Positions 1 to 8,637 are shown, counted from the first letter of the stretch. The stretch: DNA of 64,000 bases from Trichocoleus desertorum NBK24 (GCF_030409055.1 NZ_CP116619.1:5014924-5078923), one strand, 5' to 3'. Numbers and translations: made by a program. The notes: generated by a model not told the origin, from the letters alone.

Positions 1-717
1 TACGCCCAAAATTTGTTGGCGTTGCTGCAACTGTATCAGCAAATTTATCCCCACCCGCATCCCAAAGTTACATCCTTTCAAGAAGCGATCGAACTGGATT
101 TTTTAATCAGCGATCTGCCGCAAATTTTGGCTTCTATGCAGGTTGGAGCCGAGCGGATTCGAGAGATTGTCTTATCTTTGCGAACGTTTGCCCATTTAGA
201 TGAAGCCGAGAGAAAAGCGGTAGACATTCACGCAGGCATCGACAGCACTCTGCTGATCCTAGAAAGTCGTCTGAGATCGTCGGAAAGCTATCCAGAAATT
301 ACTGTGGTTAAAGAATATGGAGACCTACCCAAAGTAGAGTGCTACGCCAGCCAACTCAACCAAGTCTTGATGAATCTCCTCAGTAATGCGATTGATGCTT
401 TGGAAGAGCAACCCGAACCGCGAGCCATCACTATTAAAACCGCACTGGCGAAGTCAACGACTAAACCTGGTGAGAGTCAGGCAGAGGGCGATCGCGTGGT
501 GATTCGGATTCATGACAACGGCCCAGGCATCCCAGAAATAGACCAAGCAAAGATATTTGAGCCTTTCTTTACCACCAAAATGATGCAAAAAAGAACTGGC
601 TTAGGTCTAGCCATCAGTTACCAAATTATTGTGGATAAACATCAGGGGATGCTCCGATGTGTCTCAGCACCGGAGCTAGGAACAGAGTTCTGGATTGAAA
701 TTCCTCTGCAAGCTTAA
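1..717 (+). CDS. Sensor histidine kinase, C-terminal part (cut by window start)
   Basis: The reading frame is open from the first base, so the gene begins upstream of the window. What remains is the dimerisation-helix tail and the HATPase_c catalytic domain of a two-component sensor kinase. The N box (NQVLMNLLSNAIDAL), the G1 box (DNGPGIP) and the G2 box (GLGLAIS) are all present. The stretch before them (YAQNLLALLQLYQQ, then GAERIREIVLSLRTF) is typical of cyanobacterial PAS/GAF kinases. The phosphoacceptor histidine and all sensor domains lie outside the window, so the signal is unknown. It is convergent with ilvN, 11 bases away. A 7-bp inverted repeat (CAAGCTT...AAGCTTG, about 709-738) spans the junction but has no T-run, so I do not call it a terminator. 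Confidence 0.9.
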   Translation, partial: YAQNLLALLQLYQQIYPHPHPKVTSFQEAIELDFLISDLPQILASMQVGAERIREIVLSLRTFAHLDEAERKAVDIHAGIDSTLLILESRLRSSESYPEITVVKEYGDLPKVECYASQLNQVLMNLLSNAIDALEEQPEPRAITIKTALAKSTTKPGESQAEGDRVVIRIHDNGPGIPEIDQAKIFEPFFTTKMMQKRTGLGLAISYQIIVDKHQGMLRCVSAPELGTEFWIEIPLQA

Positions 718-728
718 GGGGCAGGTTT

Positions 729-1247
729 CTAAAGCTTGGCTTCGAGGGATTTCAGGTATTCAGTGTTAACCCCAGACTCGCGAGTTAGGGCAATTTTCCC
801 AGTGCGAGCGATTTCGCGAATCCCAAATTTATTCAACACTTGCACGATCGCGACCATTTTGCCTGGATCGCCCACGACTTCTAGGGTGATGGCATCTTCT
901 GCCACATCTACCACCCGTGCCCGAAAGATTTGCGCCAATTCTACAATCTCAGAACGATTGGAGCTAACAGCGTTCACCTTCAGCAGCATCAGTTCCCGCT
1001 CCACACAGGGTACTTCGGTAATATCCTGCACCTTGATGACATTGATCAGCTTGTAGAGCTGCTTGGTAAGCTGCTCAATGCTGTTGTCATCGCCCGGAAC
1101 CACCATCGTAATTCGAGAGACTCCCATCTGCTCGGCTGGGCCTACGGCTAAGCTTTCGATATTAAAACCTCGACGGGCAAACAGACCAGCAATGCGGGTC
1201 AGAACTCCCGCTTCATCTTCAACCAGAACAGAAAGGGTGTGTTTCAT
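729..1247 (-). CDS. ilvN: Acetolactate synthase small (regulatory) subunit
   Basis: 172 residues, full length for the family. It is the regulatory subunit of acetohydroxyacid synthase, the first common step of branched-chain amino-acid synthesis, and normally confers valine feedback inhibition on the catalytic subunit IlvB. An N-terminal ACT domain occupies roughly residues 3-75 ([19 protein letters not shown], and [11 protein letters not shown]), followed by the ALS small-subunit C-terminal domain (about 84-157, with MLLKVNA and [11 protein letters not shown]). The start is ATG. No ilvB is nearby, which is usual in cyanobacteria, where the two genes are often unlinked. The gene is divergent from the BON-like gene to its right. 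Confidence 0.95.
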   Translation of the reverse strand: MKHTLSVLVEDEAGVLTRIAGLFARRGFNIESLAVGPAEQMGVSRITMVVPGDDNSIEQLTKQLYKLINVIKVQDITEVPCVERELMLLKVNAVSSNRSEIVELAQIFRARVVDVAEDAITLEVVGDPGKMVAIVQVLNKFGIREIARTGKIALTRESGVNTEYLKSLEAKL

Positions 1248-1547
1248 CGCAGTAATTGTCTAACCAAAATGCTGGTAGCAACAGCACAATAGACCGTCAT
1301 TTTATCGCGCTCTCTCTCGATTGGAAAACTATTAATTCATCAAATAACGGATCAAATTAGATTTGCAAGCTTATGTAATCCCGGTGAAACTCACCCAACC
1401 AGCTAAGATTTCTAAGCAGATTAATCGACTAAGTCTCTGTCGATAGGGTTAGCACTCCTCCTTACTGACCTCTTTTCCTGGGCAGATGCTTGACTGGGTT
1501 GAAATGTCTTTAATCAAGTTAAGTAAAGATTGATTCGGAGCAAGATC
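1248..1547. other. Divergent intergenic region ilvN / BON-like gene
   Basis: 300 bases between two divergent genes, so it should hold both promoters. I see no RNA gene, no convincing operator and no coding frame. A GGAG at 1537-1540, in front of the ATG at 1548, is a plausible ribosome-binding site for the BON-like gene. Confidence 0.5.
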
Positions 1548-1949
1548 ATGGGTTGGTTACAAAGACTATTTGGCGTTAAGAAGCCTCAAAATCCTCAGCA
1601 GGCAATTAATGCAACTCCTGCACCCCAAGCAGCACCTCAAGCAGCGCCCCAAAGCGCACCCGCAGGACAATCCTACGCTGCCCCCTCTGCAACTCAAACA
1701 ACTCCTCCAGAGCGAGTGGGCCTAAATGGTGAGTATGACCAGAGTGGTCTGGCAAAGCGCGTCGCTCTAGCATTTGATGAAGATGCTCAACTAGATGACA
1801 TTGAGACCCTGTATGTAGCTCAGACTGGCGGCACTGTCGTGCTGAAGGGCAAAGTACCCAGCCAAGATATTCTCAACAGAATGGTTTCGGTTGCCAGAGG
1901 TGTGAATGGTGCGACTGGCGTAGAAACTGACCAAGTCACAATTGGCTAA
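1548..1949 (+). CDS. Small BON-domain-like protein (paralogue 1)
   Basis: About 133 residues. The ATG at 1548 (MGWLQRLFG...) is preferred over an in-frame TTG 18 bases upstream because a GGAG precedes it. After an amphipathic N-terminus comes a Pro/Ala/Gln-rich linker (about residues 18-60), then a conserved C-terminal region (PPERVGLNGEYDQSGLAKRV, then VVLKGKV and GVNGATGVE). This region has the alternation of a BON domain, found in proteins that bind membranes or periplasmic ligands. A second gene at 21636 shares PPERxGLNGEYDxxGLAKRV and VVLKGxV, so the two are paralogues. The protein has no signal peptide. Its function is unknown. The transcript probably ends at the terminator at 2018-2047. 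Confidence 0.75.
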   Translation: MGWLQRLFGVKKPQNPQQAINATPAPQAAPQAAPQSAPAGQSYAAPSATQTTPPERVGLNGEYDQSGLAKRVALAFDEDAQLDDIETLYVAQTGGTVVLKGKVPSQDILNRMVSVARGVNGATGVETDQVTIG

Positions 1950-2017
1950 GTCATCGTAGCGTGACAAATCAAAAATTTATCCTGTCCTGCCGTTGGACTT
2001 TATCTCTCCTAATTTTG

Positions 2018-2047
2018 ATCTCTACTAAATTTAGTAGAGATTTTTTT
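2018..2047 (+). terminator. Intrinsic terminator after the BON-like gene
   Basis: A perfect 24-base palindrome (ATCTCTACTAAA / TTTAGTAGAGAT, 2018-2041) runs directly into seven Ts (2041-2047). It lies 68 bases past the BON-like stop codon and just before the end of the convergent hydrolase gene. Confidence 0.85.
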
Positions 2048-2059
2048 ATGAGCCATCCT

Positions 2060-3007
2060 TTATCTCGGCAACACTTCTATCCCAACCTCAGTGGTTTGGG
2101 TCACACGCCAAGAATCAATCCAATCCAGAATTGCCTGATTCACTTGCTCTGGGCATTCATCATGGAGACAATGACCTGCGTTATCTACTTCAACGAACTT
2201 TAGGTTGGGGTTGTAGCTGGTGAACTGACGCGCCAAGCTATAAGGAATCATCCGATCCTGTTTTCCCCACATCAACAGCATGGGAATTTGCAGCGTTGGC
2301 AATATGGATTTGACGCTAGGCCCAAATTTAGTGCTGGTCATCGCTTTGAGGATGGCACAAAAGGCTTGAGCCGAGCCGCGATCTTGAGCAGGCCCAGTCA
2401 GAATATCTACCAGTTCATCAGTGACGGCTTCTGCGTTGGCATAGGCAATTTTGGCCCAGGGCCGCACGACTTGAGGCCGACGCACAATCTTAAATATAGT
2501 TTTGAGCAGAAGTGGTGAAGCGAATAGACCTTCGAGAGTGGCGATCGCAGGTCGGAGAAACTGAGGAATCGCCTCTTCCCGCGCGGATGGGTCAGGTAAG
2601 CTCAGCATGGCAATCCCAGCGACCATATCAGGGTGAGCTGCTGCTGCCGCCATACAAATCAGTGAGCCAATGGAGTTACCCACTAACACTACGGGCTGGC
2701 GAATAAAGGTTCTCCAAAAGTCGTAAACTTGCTCTACCCAAAAAGCCGCATTGTAGTTGGCAGTTGCTTTCTCAGAAGCCCCAAACCCCACCATATCCAG
2801 CGCATAAACGGTATGAGATTGGCTCAGCACTTCTAAGTTGTGTCGCCAGTGCCCAATCGACGCGCCAAACCCATGCAGCAAAATCAAAGGGGTGTTGCTA
2901 GTGGCTCCTTGTGCAGCCCGCATGTAGGTGTAGCGAGTTTGCCACCCCCGCCAAACCCAATCTCGCTGATTACCAACCCGCTGATGCCAAGGTAAAGAAG
3001 TAACCAC
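2060..3007 (-). CDS. Alpha/beta-fold hydrolase
   Basis: 315 residues starting at a GTG. It has the layout of a serine alpha/beta hydrolase: an oxyanion-hole motif HGFG (residues 45-48), nucleophile elbow GNSIG (Ser112), acid in WGKQDRMIP (Asp251) and the histidine in DNAGHCLHDE (His279). The likely reaction is hydrolysis of an ester or related bond in a small substrate; the substrate cannot be told from sequence. The cap region (about 140-215) is of the type seen in cyanobacterial and plastid hydrolases. It stands alone, convergent with the BON-like gene. Confidence 0.88.
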   Translation of the reverse strand: MVTSLPWHQRVGNQRDWVWRGWQTRYTYMRAAQGATSNTPLILLHGFGASIGHWRHNLEVLSQSHTVYALDMVGFGASEKATANYNAAFWVEQVYDFWRTFIRQPVVLVGNSIGSLICMAAAAAHPDMVAGIAMLSLPDPSAREEAIPQFLRPAIATLEGLFASPLLLKTIFKIVRRPQVVRPWAKIAYANAEAVTDELVDILTGPAQDRGSAQAFCAILKAMTSTKFGPSVKSILPTLQIPMLLMWGKQDRMIPYSLARQFTSYNPNLKFVEVDNAGHCLHDECPEQVNQAILDWIDSWRVTQTTEVGIEVLPR

Positions 3008-3313
3008 GCTGACCTCAAAAGTTGCTCCTAAAGCCTATGCTAAGCCAAAAGTTTGGTTGCTTGGGTCTAGATAAAGATTGGCAGGGGAGTAGGAGGGGGC
3101 GATCGTGTCACTTAGTTCTTCACCAGACTTCAGTTAAAAACTTCGGCAATGTTGACCCACTTACTATATGGGCAAACAAGGTGGCCAAGATGCTCTATGT
3201 AGCATGAACTAGGTTTAGGATATTAGGGGCATTCCGTACCTAGCTCTTAATCATTGATGATTCTTTGATAGAGTTGTGATGCGATTAGAGACCTTTTAAT
3301 TAAGCTGATTGTC
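3008..3313. other. Intergenic region before the AIPR gene
   Basis: Base composition shifts to AT-rich over this stretch. I find no RNA gene, terminator or clear promoter. Short open frames here have no recognisable protein character. The only HIP1-like site is a decayed GCGATCGT near 3101-3108. Confidence 0.4.
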
Positions 3314-5038
3314 ATGGCAAATAAGCTTCCTCTACCAAGTTATCTTGAAACTTTTGATTTGCTACAACAACATATACGGGGTCAACTGGAAGGGTTAAGC
3401 ACTACGGAAAAAGGAAAGCGTTTTGCGCGATTTGTTCAGCGCTTAATTCCGCAGGCAGATGCTGGTGCGGGCTTTGAGATGCCAGAGCTAAATAGTAAGC
3501 TTTCAAACGATGGTGGTGTTGACCTAATAGGAAAGGATAGAAAAACTGATAGAACTTTGTACATTCAATCCAAGCTTTATGTGGATCGTGCAGATTCTAT
3601 TGATTCAGTTATAAGTAAGTTTCAAGCATTCAAGGCAAGTGATAAAAGCCAATTAAGTTTGTTTGATACTGATGATACATCCACCCATTTTCTATTAGCT
3701 ACTCTCTCACCTTTGACAGGGATCTTAGATAAGTATAAAAAGCAGCAGTATGCATCAAAAAACTTTTACGAAAGGTGTGTCAATGAAAACAGAATACACT
3801 TTATTGATGGCTATGAAATACTTAATTTACTTAAGAACGCTCATGGGAAGCTGAGTCAAGTTCCTACAAATCTTACAATAAACTTTGAAACTCCTTATAT
3901 TCACAAAGATGACGTGTATATAGGGGTGATTTCCAGCTTTGAACTTAAAGAATTACATAGAAAATTCGGTGATGCTTTATTTTTTGAAAACGTCCGTGAT
4001 TTTTTAGGTGTCCAAACTGGTGTAGAAAAGATGGGTAGAACTACACCAAATCTTGAAATTATAAAAACTATTAAGAATGAGCCTGAAAAGATGCTCTCAA
4101 GGAATAATGGTTTGGTTCTTGGGGCAGAAAAAGTTGAGCAAGGCTTAGAGGAAAATCAGCTCATTTTGAAGAATGGTAGTGTGGTAAATGGTTGCCAAAC
4201 TACTATGTGTTTAGTTGAGTATTCTGAAAAATCAAGCTTTGTGTTGGTCAAGATTGTTCAAACACCTGATGCTTGGGATATTACAAAATCAGCGAACTAT
4301 CAAACCGCAGTACCTGATATTGATTTGGAGCTTGCAAGGTATCTACGCCCCCAGCTAGTAAAGCGAGCAGCAGAGAATTTTGGAGTACAGCTTAAGGATA
4401 TAGAGAGATCAGCATTTCAGCTAATTGATGAGATTTATGATAGAAAGGTTGCTTACTCTGAAACGCGATTACTATATATTGGTCTCTTAAGCCGTACTCC
4501 GAATAATGTTTTTGCATCCAACTATACAGAGTTATTTCAGGACTTAATTATTGGTTTATACAAGAATGGAGTGCAAGAAGAAGAAATATTTGAACTTCTC
4601 TTTCTGCTGCAAGGCATCTCGCAAGAAAGCCTTAATGAATCCAAGGCTATTTTCTCAAATCCATCATATTCTAATTTTTTCGAAAGGCTTTACAAAGAAG
4701 ATTCTCTGTCTTACAGATCATTTCTTAGTATTTTAGCTTTGTGTGGAACTACTAATACTAATATTGTTGAAAGAGAAACAGACATTGCGAAAGAAATAGC
4801 ACGGGTAAAAGGATTTATTGAACGTGCTGGTACGACTCTCAAGAATGATAAAGATAGGTTTAAGCAATTTCATAAGTTGTCAATCAAACTGTGGATGCAA
4901 GATTTATTAGATGATGAGGATGAAGCAAAAGTGCGACGGGATATGTATTTAAGCTCCAAGAAAATGAATTTCAACAATATGTTTAGGAAGCTCTGTATTG
5001 AGGCAGATTTAGGCCAGTCGTTGCAAAGCAGTACTTGA
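3314..5038 (+). CDS. AIPR-family protein with Mrr-like nuclease N-terminus (putative phage resistance)
   Basis: 574 residues. The N-terminal third looks like a PD-(D/E)xK nuclease of the Mrr type: a helix with KGKRFARFVQRL (33-44), then GGVD (Asp70) and YIQSK (Gln85-x-Lys87), the spacing expected for D...QxK catalytic residues. The middle carries the AIPR signature: RNNGLVLGA (about 263-271) and VVNGCQTT (about 289-296). AIPR proteins were named for abortive infection of phage, and family members sit in defence islands, so a DNA-targeting anti-phage role is inferred. The gene is clearly more AT-rich than its neighbours and I saw no GCGATCGC site from about 2550 to 5188, which suggests acquisition. 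No methylase or partner gene accompanies it. The start ATG has only a weak ribosome-binding site. Confidence 0.8.
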   Translation: MANKLPLPSYLETFDLLQQHIRGQLEGLSTTEKGKRFARFVQRLIPQADAGAGFEMPELNSKLSNDGGVDLIGKDRKTDRTLYIQSKLYVDRADSIDSVISKFQAFKASDKSQLSLFDTDDTSTHFLLATLSPLTGILDKYKKQQYASKNFYERCVNENRIHFIDGYEILNLLKNAHGKLSQVPTNLTINFETPYIHKDDVYIGVISSFELKELHRKFGDALFFENVRDFLGVQTGVEKMGRTTPNLEIIKTIKNEPEKMLSRNNGLVLGAEKVEQGLEENQLILKNGSVVNGCQTTMCLVEYSEKSSFVLVKIVQTPDAWDITKSANYQTAVPDIDLELARYLRPQLVKRAAENFGVQLKDIERSAFQLIDEIYDRKVAYSETRLLYIGLLSRTPNNVFASNYTELFQDLIIGLYKNGVQEEEIFELLFLLQGISQESLNESKAIFSNPSYSNFFERLYKEDSLSYRSFLSILALCGTTNTNIVERETDIAKEIARVKGFIERAGTTLKNDKDRFKQFHKLSIKLWMQDLLDDEDEAKVRRDMYLSSKKMNFNNMFRKLCIEADLGQSLQSST

Positions 5039-5153
5039 AAACTAACCGAAGCTGACAACTTCCTTAAGGGCGAGCACTGATAGATTATCTACGTCTCCTG
5101 AGCTTAGCTATTCGCTGTATCTAAGCAGGATTCATCTGAACAAGAATGGTAAG

Positions 5154-5195
5154 GATTGCTCATATCAGTAGCAAGGCCAAGGACATGGCGATCGC
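5154..5195 (-). repeat. Decayed copy of the peroxiredoxin-like gene 3' end (copy 1)
   Basis: These 42 bases match 9018-9059, inside the peroxiredoxin-like gene, at 30 of 42 positions. Read on the minus strand they encode DRHVLGLATDMSNP, against DRGILGFAENMSNP in the intact gene. Stop codons lie close on both sides, so it is a relic or a mobile short repeat rather than a gene. Confidence 0.55.
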
Positions 5196-5279
5196 TTCTA
5201 AATCAGACTCACTTTGCCACACAGGCTTCCTACTTAAAATAGAAACTAGATCCGGTCGGCAAGCTGGGAGACAATCTCA

Positions 5280-5873
5280 ATGGTACGAGCATTATCCAAG
5301 CCTCTGACACTAGACGAGTTTCTGCAATTGCCAGAGACTAAACCTGCTAGTGAGTACATTGAGGGTCAGATTATTCAAAAGCCCATGCCTCAGGGAAAAC
5401 ACAGTTCCATTCAAGGCGAACTTGTACCAGCGATTAATGCCGTTATCAAGCCTCAGCGTATTGGTCGAGCTTTCCCGGAACTACGCTGTTCGTACCCTTT
5501 GGGAAGCCCTGCTTCGCATGTCTATGGCGATCGCTCCATTGTGCCCGACGTTTCTGTGTTTGAGTGGGTGAGAATCCCCCGTGATCCAGATGGCACAGTT
5601 GCTAATACCTTTGCGATCGCACCCGATTGGACAATCGAAATCCTGTCTCCTGACCAAAGCCAAACCAGAGTCACCAAGAACATCCTGCATTGTCTTAAGC
5701 ATGGCACTCAGATGGGTTGGTTGATTGACCCTGACGAGCAGACAGTATTTGTCTACCTCCCCGAACAGCAAATTCAGGTCTTTGACGAGACAGAGATCCT
5801 TCTTCCCATGCCTAGTTTTGCAGCAGGGCTAAATTTGACTGTAAAAGATTTGTTCGCTTGGTTATTAGATTAA
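5280..5873 (+). CDS. Uma2-family (DUF820) putative endonuclease
   Basis: 197 residues. It belongs to the Uma2/DUF820 family, a PD-(D/E)xK-fold family greatly expanded in cyanobacteria. Seen here: LTLDEFLQLPE (start of fold), SEYIEGQIIQKPMP (the family E-x-I/V-x-G-x-I element), VPDVSVF (catalytic Asp region), WTIEILSPDQS and GWLIDPDEQTVFVY. The biological role of the family is unsettled; some members may be nucleases of mobile elements. It is flanked on both sides by relics of the peroxiredoxin-like 3' end and lies 150 bases from an insertion sequence. Start is the ATG at 5280. Confidence 0.88.
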   Translation: MVRALSKPLTLDEFLQLPETKPASEYIEGQIIQKPMPQGKHSSIQGELVPAINAVIKPQRIGRAFPELRCSYPLGSPASHVYGDRSIVPDVSVFEWVRIPRDPDGTVANTFAIAPDWTIEILSPDQSQTRVTKNILHCLKHGTQMGWLIDPDEQTVFVYLPEQQIQVFDETEILLPMPSFAAGLNLTVKDLFAWLLD

Positions 5874-5906
5874 AAATCTATTTTCTGTCCTCTAAAAATG
5901 ACAGCA

Positions 5907-5948
5907 GATTGCTCATATTGGCTGCAAAGCTGAGGATGCCGCGATCGC
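5907..5948 (-). repeat. Decayed copy of the peroxiredoxin-like gene 3' end (copy 2)
   Basis: It matches 9018-9059 at 36 of 42 positions. On the minus strand it reads DRGILSFAANMSNLLSFL and then a stop near 5875, the same position relative to the motif as a natural C-terminus. Upstream sequence (5950-6025) no longer resembles the intact protein. Copies 1 and 2 bracket the Uma2 gene. Confidence 0.65.
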
Positions 5949-6024
5949 CCAAAGCATTTATGTCTGTTCAGCGTTTAAGGCTGCTTGAGGCAGTTTATAG
6001 GCAACATTTGCTTGCTAAGGAAGC

Positions 6025-7353
6025 GTGTAAAAATAAGTTGAGCAATTAAGCAGCTTTTCTGGGGCTGATTTGATAGTTCCAATCTCCATGAAACCGTTTG
6101 CGCCGAATCGCAATCGCGTTAAACTCTTCATCCGTTACTTTAATGCCCGTTTTGTATCGCTTTTCATCGAGTTGAGCATGAACTTCTAAGCCTTGCTCTG
6201 TCGTAGTGCTTCCAATCAGGTTGATGATGACTTGCAAACTCGTTAAAGGTCTACCTCGCCAGTTTTGCGTGATATGGCAGAACAGTCGATGCTCAATCTT
6301 GTTCCATTTGCTCGTACCTGGTGGGAAATGGCACAGGTGAACCGTTAAACCCATCTCATCAGCGAACTCTTGGAGTTTCAACTTCCACAAGCGATTGCGG
6401 TAGCCATTGCTGCCCCCACAGTCTGCCGTGATTAATAAATGCTTACTACGCGGATAAAGCAGTTGCCCCATGTCTAACCACCAGTGACGAATGGACTCAA
6501 CGGCAAATTCAGCCGTGTCATGGTCAATGCCGACGCTCACCCAACCCTGGTTCAAAGCCAAGTCATAGATGCCATAGGGAATTGCTTTGCCCAATGTCTT
6601 GTCAGCAAAGTCATGGACATTGACCTCCACAGGCTCTCCCTTTGGTTCCCACTCTCGCCCAGGATGATGGAAATTGCCCACCAGTTCCTTGTTCTTGGTA
6701 TCGATTGAAATCACAGGGCGATGCAACTGTTGAAACTGCTCAACCGTGGTTGCGATGTGCTCAAACTGGGCATCACGGTCGGGATGATCTTTGCCTTCGC
6801 GAGTTTTGCGATTGCTTTGCAAGCTGTAGTCCATTGACTTGAGCAGGGTATAAACGGTCTTAGCGCTGACTTGATGTCCCTGTCTTTGAAGTTCCTGTGC
6901 TAATTTGTTCACACTTTTACAGGTCCATCGCAGTGCCGAAGTCGGGTCTCCTCGAGTCGTCGGTTCAACCAGGTCATCGAGACGCTTGATTAATGTCTCA
7001 TCGCGCTCTTCGACTCGCTTACGTCCTCCTCCTGGTTTACGAATCGAACCTGTGACAATCGTTTCCTCAGTCGCTTCTAGAGTTCTTTGTCCCGATGTAA
7101 TCGTATTGCGGCTCAGTCCTGTTGCCTTTGATAGTGCACTCACACCACCATGCCCCAAACTTCGTGCTTCAATTGCTGCCCAGATGCGTCGTGTTTGCTC
7201 ATTCAAATAAGGAGCAAATGCCTCGTACTTGAAGCGAATTTGTTCAACAACATCCGCTGCGATCATGCTGCTCATAATAACCCTACAGTTCAAGCTTAGT
7301 TGCTCTGTTGAGGTAGGTCATGAAGTCAGGAAAAAGCTCAACTTATTTTTACA
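6025..7353 (-). mobile_element. ISAzo13-family insertion sequence
   Basis: About 1.33 kb bounded by perfect 18-bp inverted repeats: TGTAAAAATAAGTTGAGC at 6026-6043 and its complement at 7336-7353. The trinucleotide AGC flanks both sides (6022-6024 and 7354-7356) and may be the target duplication, with the element then beginning at the G of 6025. One intact transposase gene fills it. It lies between the Uma2 gene and ocp. Confidence 0.85.
6046..7275 (-). CDS. ISAzo13-family transposase
   Basis: About 409 residues, full length. A helix-turn-helix N-terminus (GGVSALSKATGLSRNTI) is followed by a basic linker with GGGRKRVEERD, the conserved helical segment (GDPTSALRWTCKSV, then QGHQVSAKTVYTLL) and a DDE nuclease core: Asp in SIDTKNKELVGNF, Asp in ITADCGGSNGYRN and Glu in WNKIEHRLFCHI. 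I chose the ATG at 7275 (MSSMIAADVV) over an upstream TTG at 7293; the ATG at 7266 is also possible. No frameshift is visible, so the element may be active. The gene ends a few bases inside the left inverted repeat. Confidence 0.9.
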   Translation of the reverse strand: MSSMIAADVVEQIRFKYEAFAPYLNEQTRRIWAAIEARSLGHGGVSALSKATGLSRNTITSGQRTLEATEETIVTGSIRKPGGGRKRVEERDETLIKRLDDLVEPTTRGDPTSALRWTCKSVNKLAQELQRQGHQVSAKTVYTLLKSMDYSLQSNRKTREGKDHPDRDAQFEHIATTVEQFQQLHRPVISIDTKNKELVGNFHHPGREWEPKGEPVEVNVHDFADKTLGKAIPYGIYDLALNQGWVSVGIDHDTAEFAVESIRHWWLDMGQLLYPRSKHLLITADCGGSNGYRNRLWKLKLQEFADEMGLTVHLCHFPPGTSKWNKIEHRLFCHITQNWRGRPLTSLQVIINLIGSTTTEQGLEVHAQLDEKRYKTGIKVTDEEFNAIAIRRKRFHGDWNYQISPRKAA

Positions 7354-7581
7354 AGCTGCCTAAGTTGTGGTTCGAGTGGTGCTGAGTAGGCGAGCCGCAA
7401 ACCTGAGTAAATCCATCAGATGTCGCTTTCGAAAGGTAAGCCACGACTTTGCGTAAAGGTTTATTAAGTTTTGTAAAAATTTGTGTTACTGTTGTAACAG
7501 ATTGCTGAAGCCTTAGCGTGAAAACGCTCTGGAGTGCATCTCTTTGTCAGTTGTAAATCTCATTAAGGTTAGGCCAGTACT
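7354..7581 (+). promoter_or_regulatory. Upstream region of ocp
   Basis: 228 bases between the IS right end and ocp. It contains an inverted repeat GTTAC-TGTT-GTAAC at about 7484-7497, in an AT-rich stretch that could be a promoter or operator. OCP genes are generally light-stress induced, but no specific regulator site can be named. The IS now supplies the sequence immediately upstream. Confidence 0.35.
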
Positions 7582-8541
7582 ATGCCAATTACGATTGACT
7601 CAGCTCGTGGAATTTTTCCTCAAACTCTGTTTGCTGATGCAGTACCAGCTACGATCGCCAGATTCAAACAACTCAGTGCTGAAGACCAACTAGCCTGGAC
7701 TTGGTTCGCTTATCTTGAGATGGGCCAGACCATTACCGTTGCTGCTCCTGGAGCTGCCAGCATGCAGTTTGCAGAAGCAACTCTAGAGCAAATTCGGAAA
7801 ATGACTTTTGCTGAGCAAACGCAAGTCATGTGCGACCTGGCAAACCATGCCGACACCGAAATTTGTCGCACCTATGCTGCTTGGTCTGCAAACATCAAGC
7901 TAGGATTCTGGTACAAGCTTGGGCAATGGATGGATGAGGGAATTGTGGCTCCCATTCCAGCAGGCTATCAACTTTCCGCCAACGCCTCAGCAGTACTGCA
8001 AGCGGTTAGAGAACTAGATCAAGGTCAACAGATTACAGTCTTACGCAATTCTGTAGTTGATATGGGGTTTGACCCAGGTAAGTTGGGCGACTACACCAAA
8101 GTTAGTGAACCTGCTGTTACCCCCAAAGAGATCTCACAGCGAACTCAAGTCACCATTGAAGGGGTTGATAACCCGACTGTGCTGAGCTACATGAACAACT
8201 TGAATGCCAATGACTTTGGCGCTTTGATTGAGTTGTTCGCACCCGACGGTGCCCTTCAGCCTCCTTTTCAGAGACCGATTGTGGGTAGAGATGGCATCCT
8301 GCAATTCTTTAACGAAGAATGCCAAAATCTGAATCTAATCCCAGAGCGAGGCGTTTCTGAACCCGCAGAAGACGGTTACACCCAAGTAAAAGTCACTGGC
8401 AAAGTCCAAACTCCTTGGTTTGGTGCGGCTGTCGGTATGAACATGGCTTGGCGATTCTTGATCAATCCTAAAGGCAAGATTTTCTTTGTCGCAATTGATT
8501 TGTTGGCTTCTCCTAAAGAACTGCTGAACTTGATTCGCTAG
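7582..8541 (+). CDS. ocp: Orange carotenoid protein (OCP)
   Basis: 319 residues, full length. OCP is the soluble ketocarotenoid-binding photoreceptor that, when activated by blue-green light, binds phycobilisomes and dissipates energy as heat. The N-terminal helical domain (about 1-165) has the carotenoid contacts Trp41, Tyr44 and Trp110 and the interdomain-bridge residues Asn104 and Arg155, at the same numbers as in Synechocystis OCP. A linker (about 166-189) is two residues longer. The C-terminal NTF2-like domain carries Tyr203 and Trp290, equivalent to Tyr201 and Trp288 that hydrogen-bond the carotenoid keto group. All key residues are intact and the close match fits the OCP1 type. The fluorescence recovery protein gene follows directly, as is common for OCP1. 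Confidence 0.98.
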   Translation: MPITIDSARGIFPQTLFADAVPATIARFKQLSAEDQLAWTWFAYLEMGQTITVAAPGAASMQFAEATLEQIRKMTFAEQTQVMCDLANHADTEICRTYAAWSANIKLGFWYKLGQWMDEGIVAPIPAGYQLSANASAVLQAVRELDQGQQITVLRNSVVDMGFDPGKLGDYTKVSEPAVTPKEISQRTQVTIEGVDNPTVLSYMNNLNANDFGALIELFAPDGALQPPFQRPIVGRDGILQFFNEECQNLNLIPERGVSEPAEDGYTQVKVTGKVQTPWFGAAVGMNMAWRFLINPKGKIFFVAIDLLASPKELLNLIR

Positions 8542-8575
8542 AGAAGTGGCTCCGTAGATAAACTCTGAACGATTG

Positions 8576-8606
8576 TGAGCGCTCTCATCAAGGGCGCTCA
8601 GTTTTT
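8576..8606 (+). terminator. Hairpin with T-run between ocp and frp
   Basis: A 7-bp stem TGAGCGC / GCGCTCA (8576-8582 with 8594-8600) is followed by G and five Ts (8602-8606). It lies 34 bases after the ocp stop and before the likely frp start. It could terminate or attenuate ocp transcription and so lower frp output. Confidence 0.6.
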
Positions 8607-8637
8607 GTCTTGCCTAGATAGTACAGAAATAGTGCAA

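Noticed and set aside
709-738. Hairpin CAAGCTT/AAGCTTG between the kinase tail and ilvN
   Set aside because: It has no T-run on either side and the right arm is within ilvN, so a terminator call is not supported.
5858-6049. 63-codon open frame between Uma2 and the IS
   Set aside because: It overlaps the peroxiredoxin relic and the IS left end; no conserved features.
7370-7460. Open frame on the minus strand next to the IS right end
   Set aside because: Although free of stops for about 30 codons, it has no similarity that I recognise and does not continue the relic at 5907.
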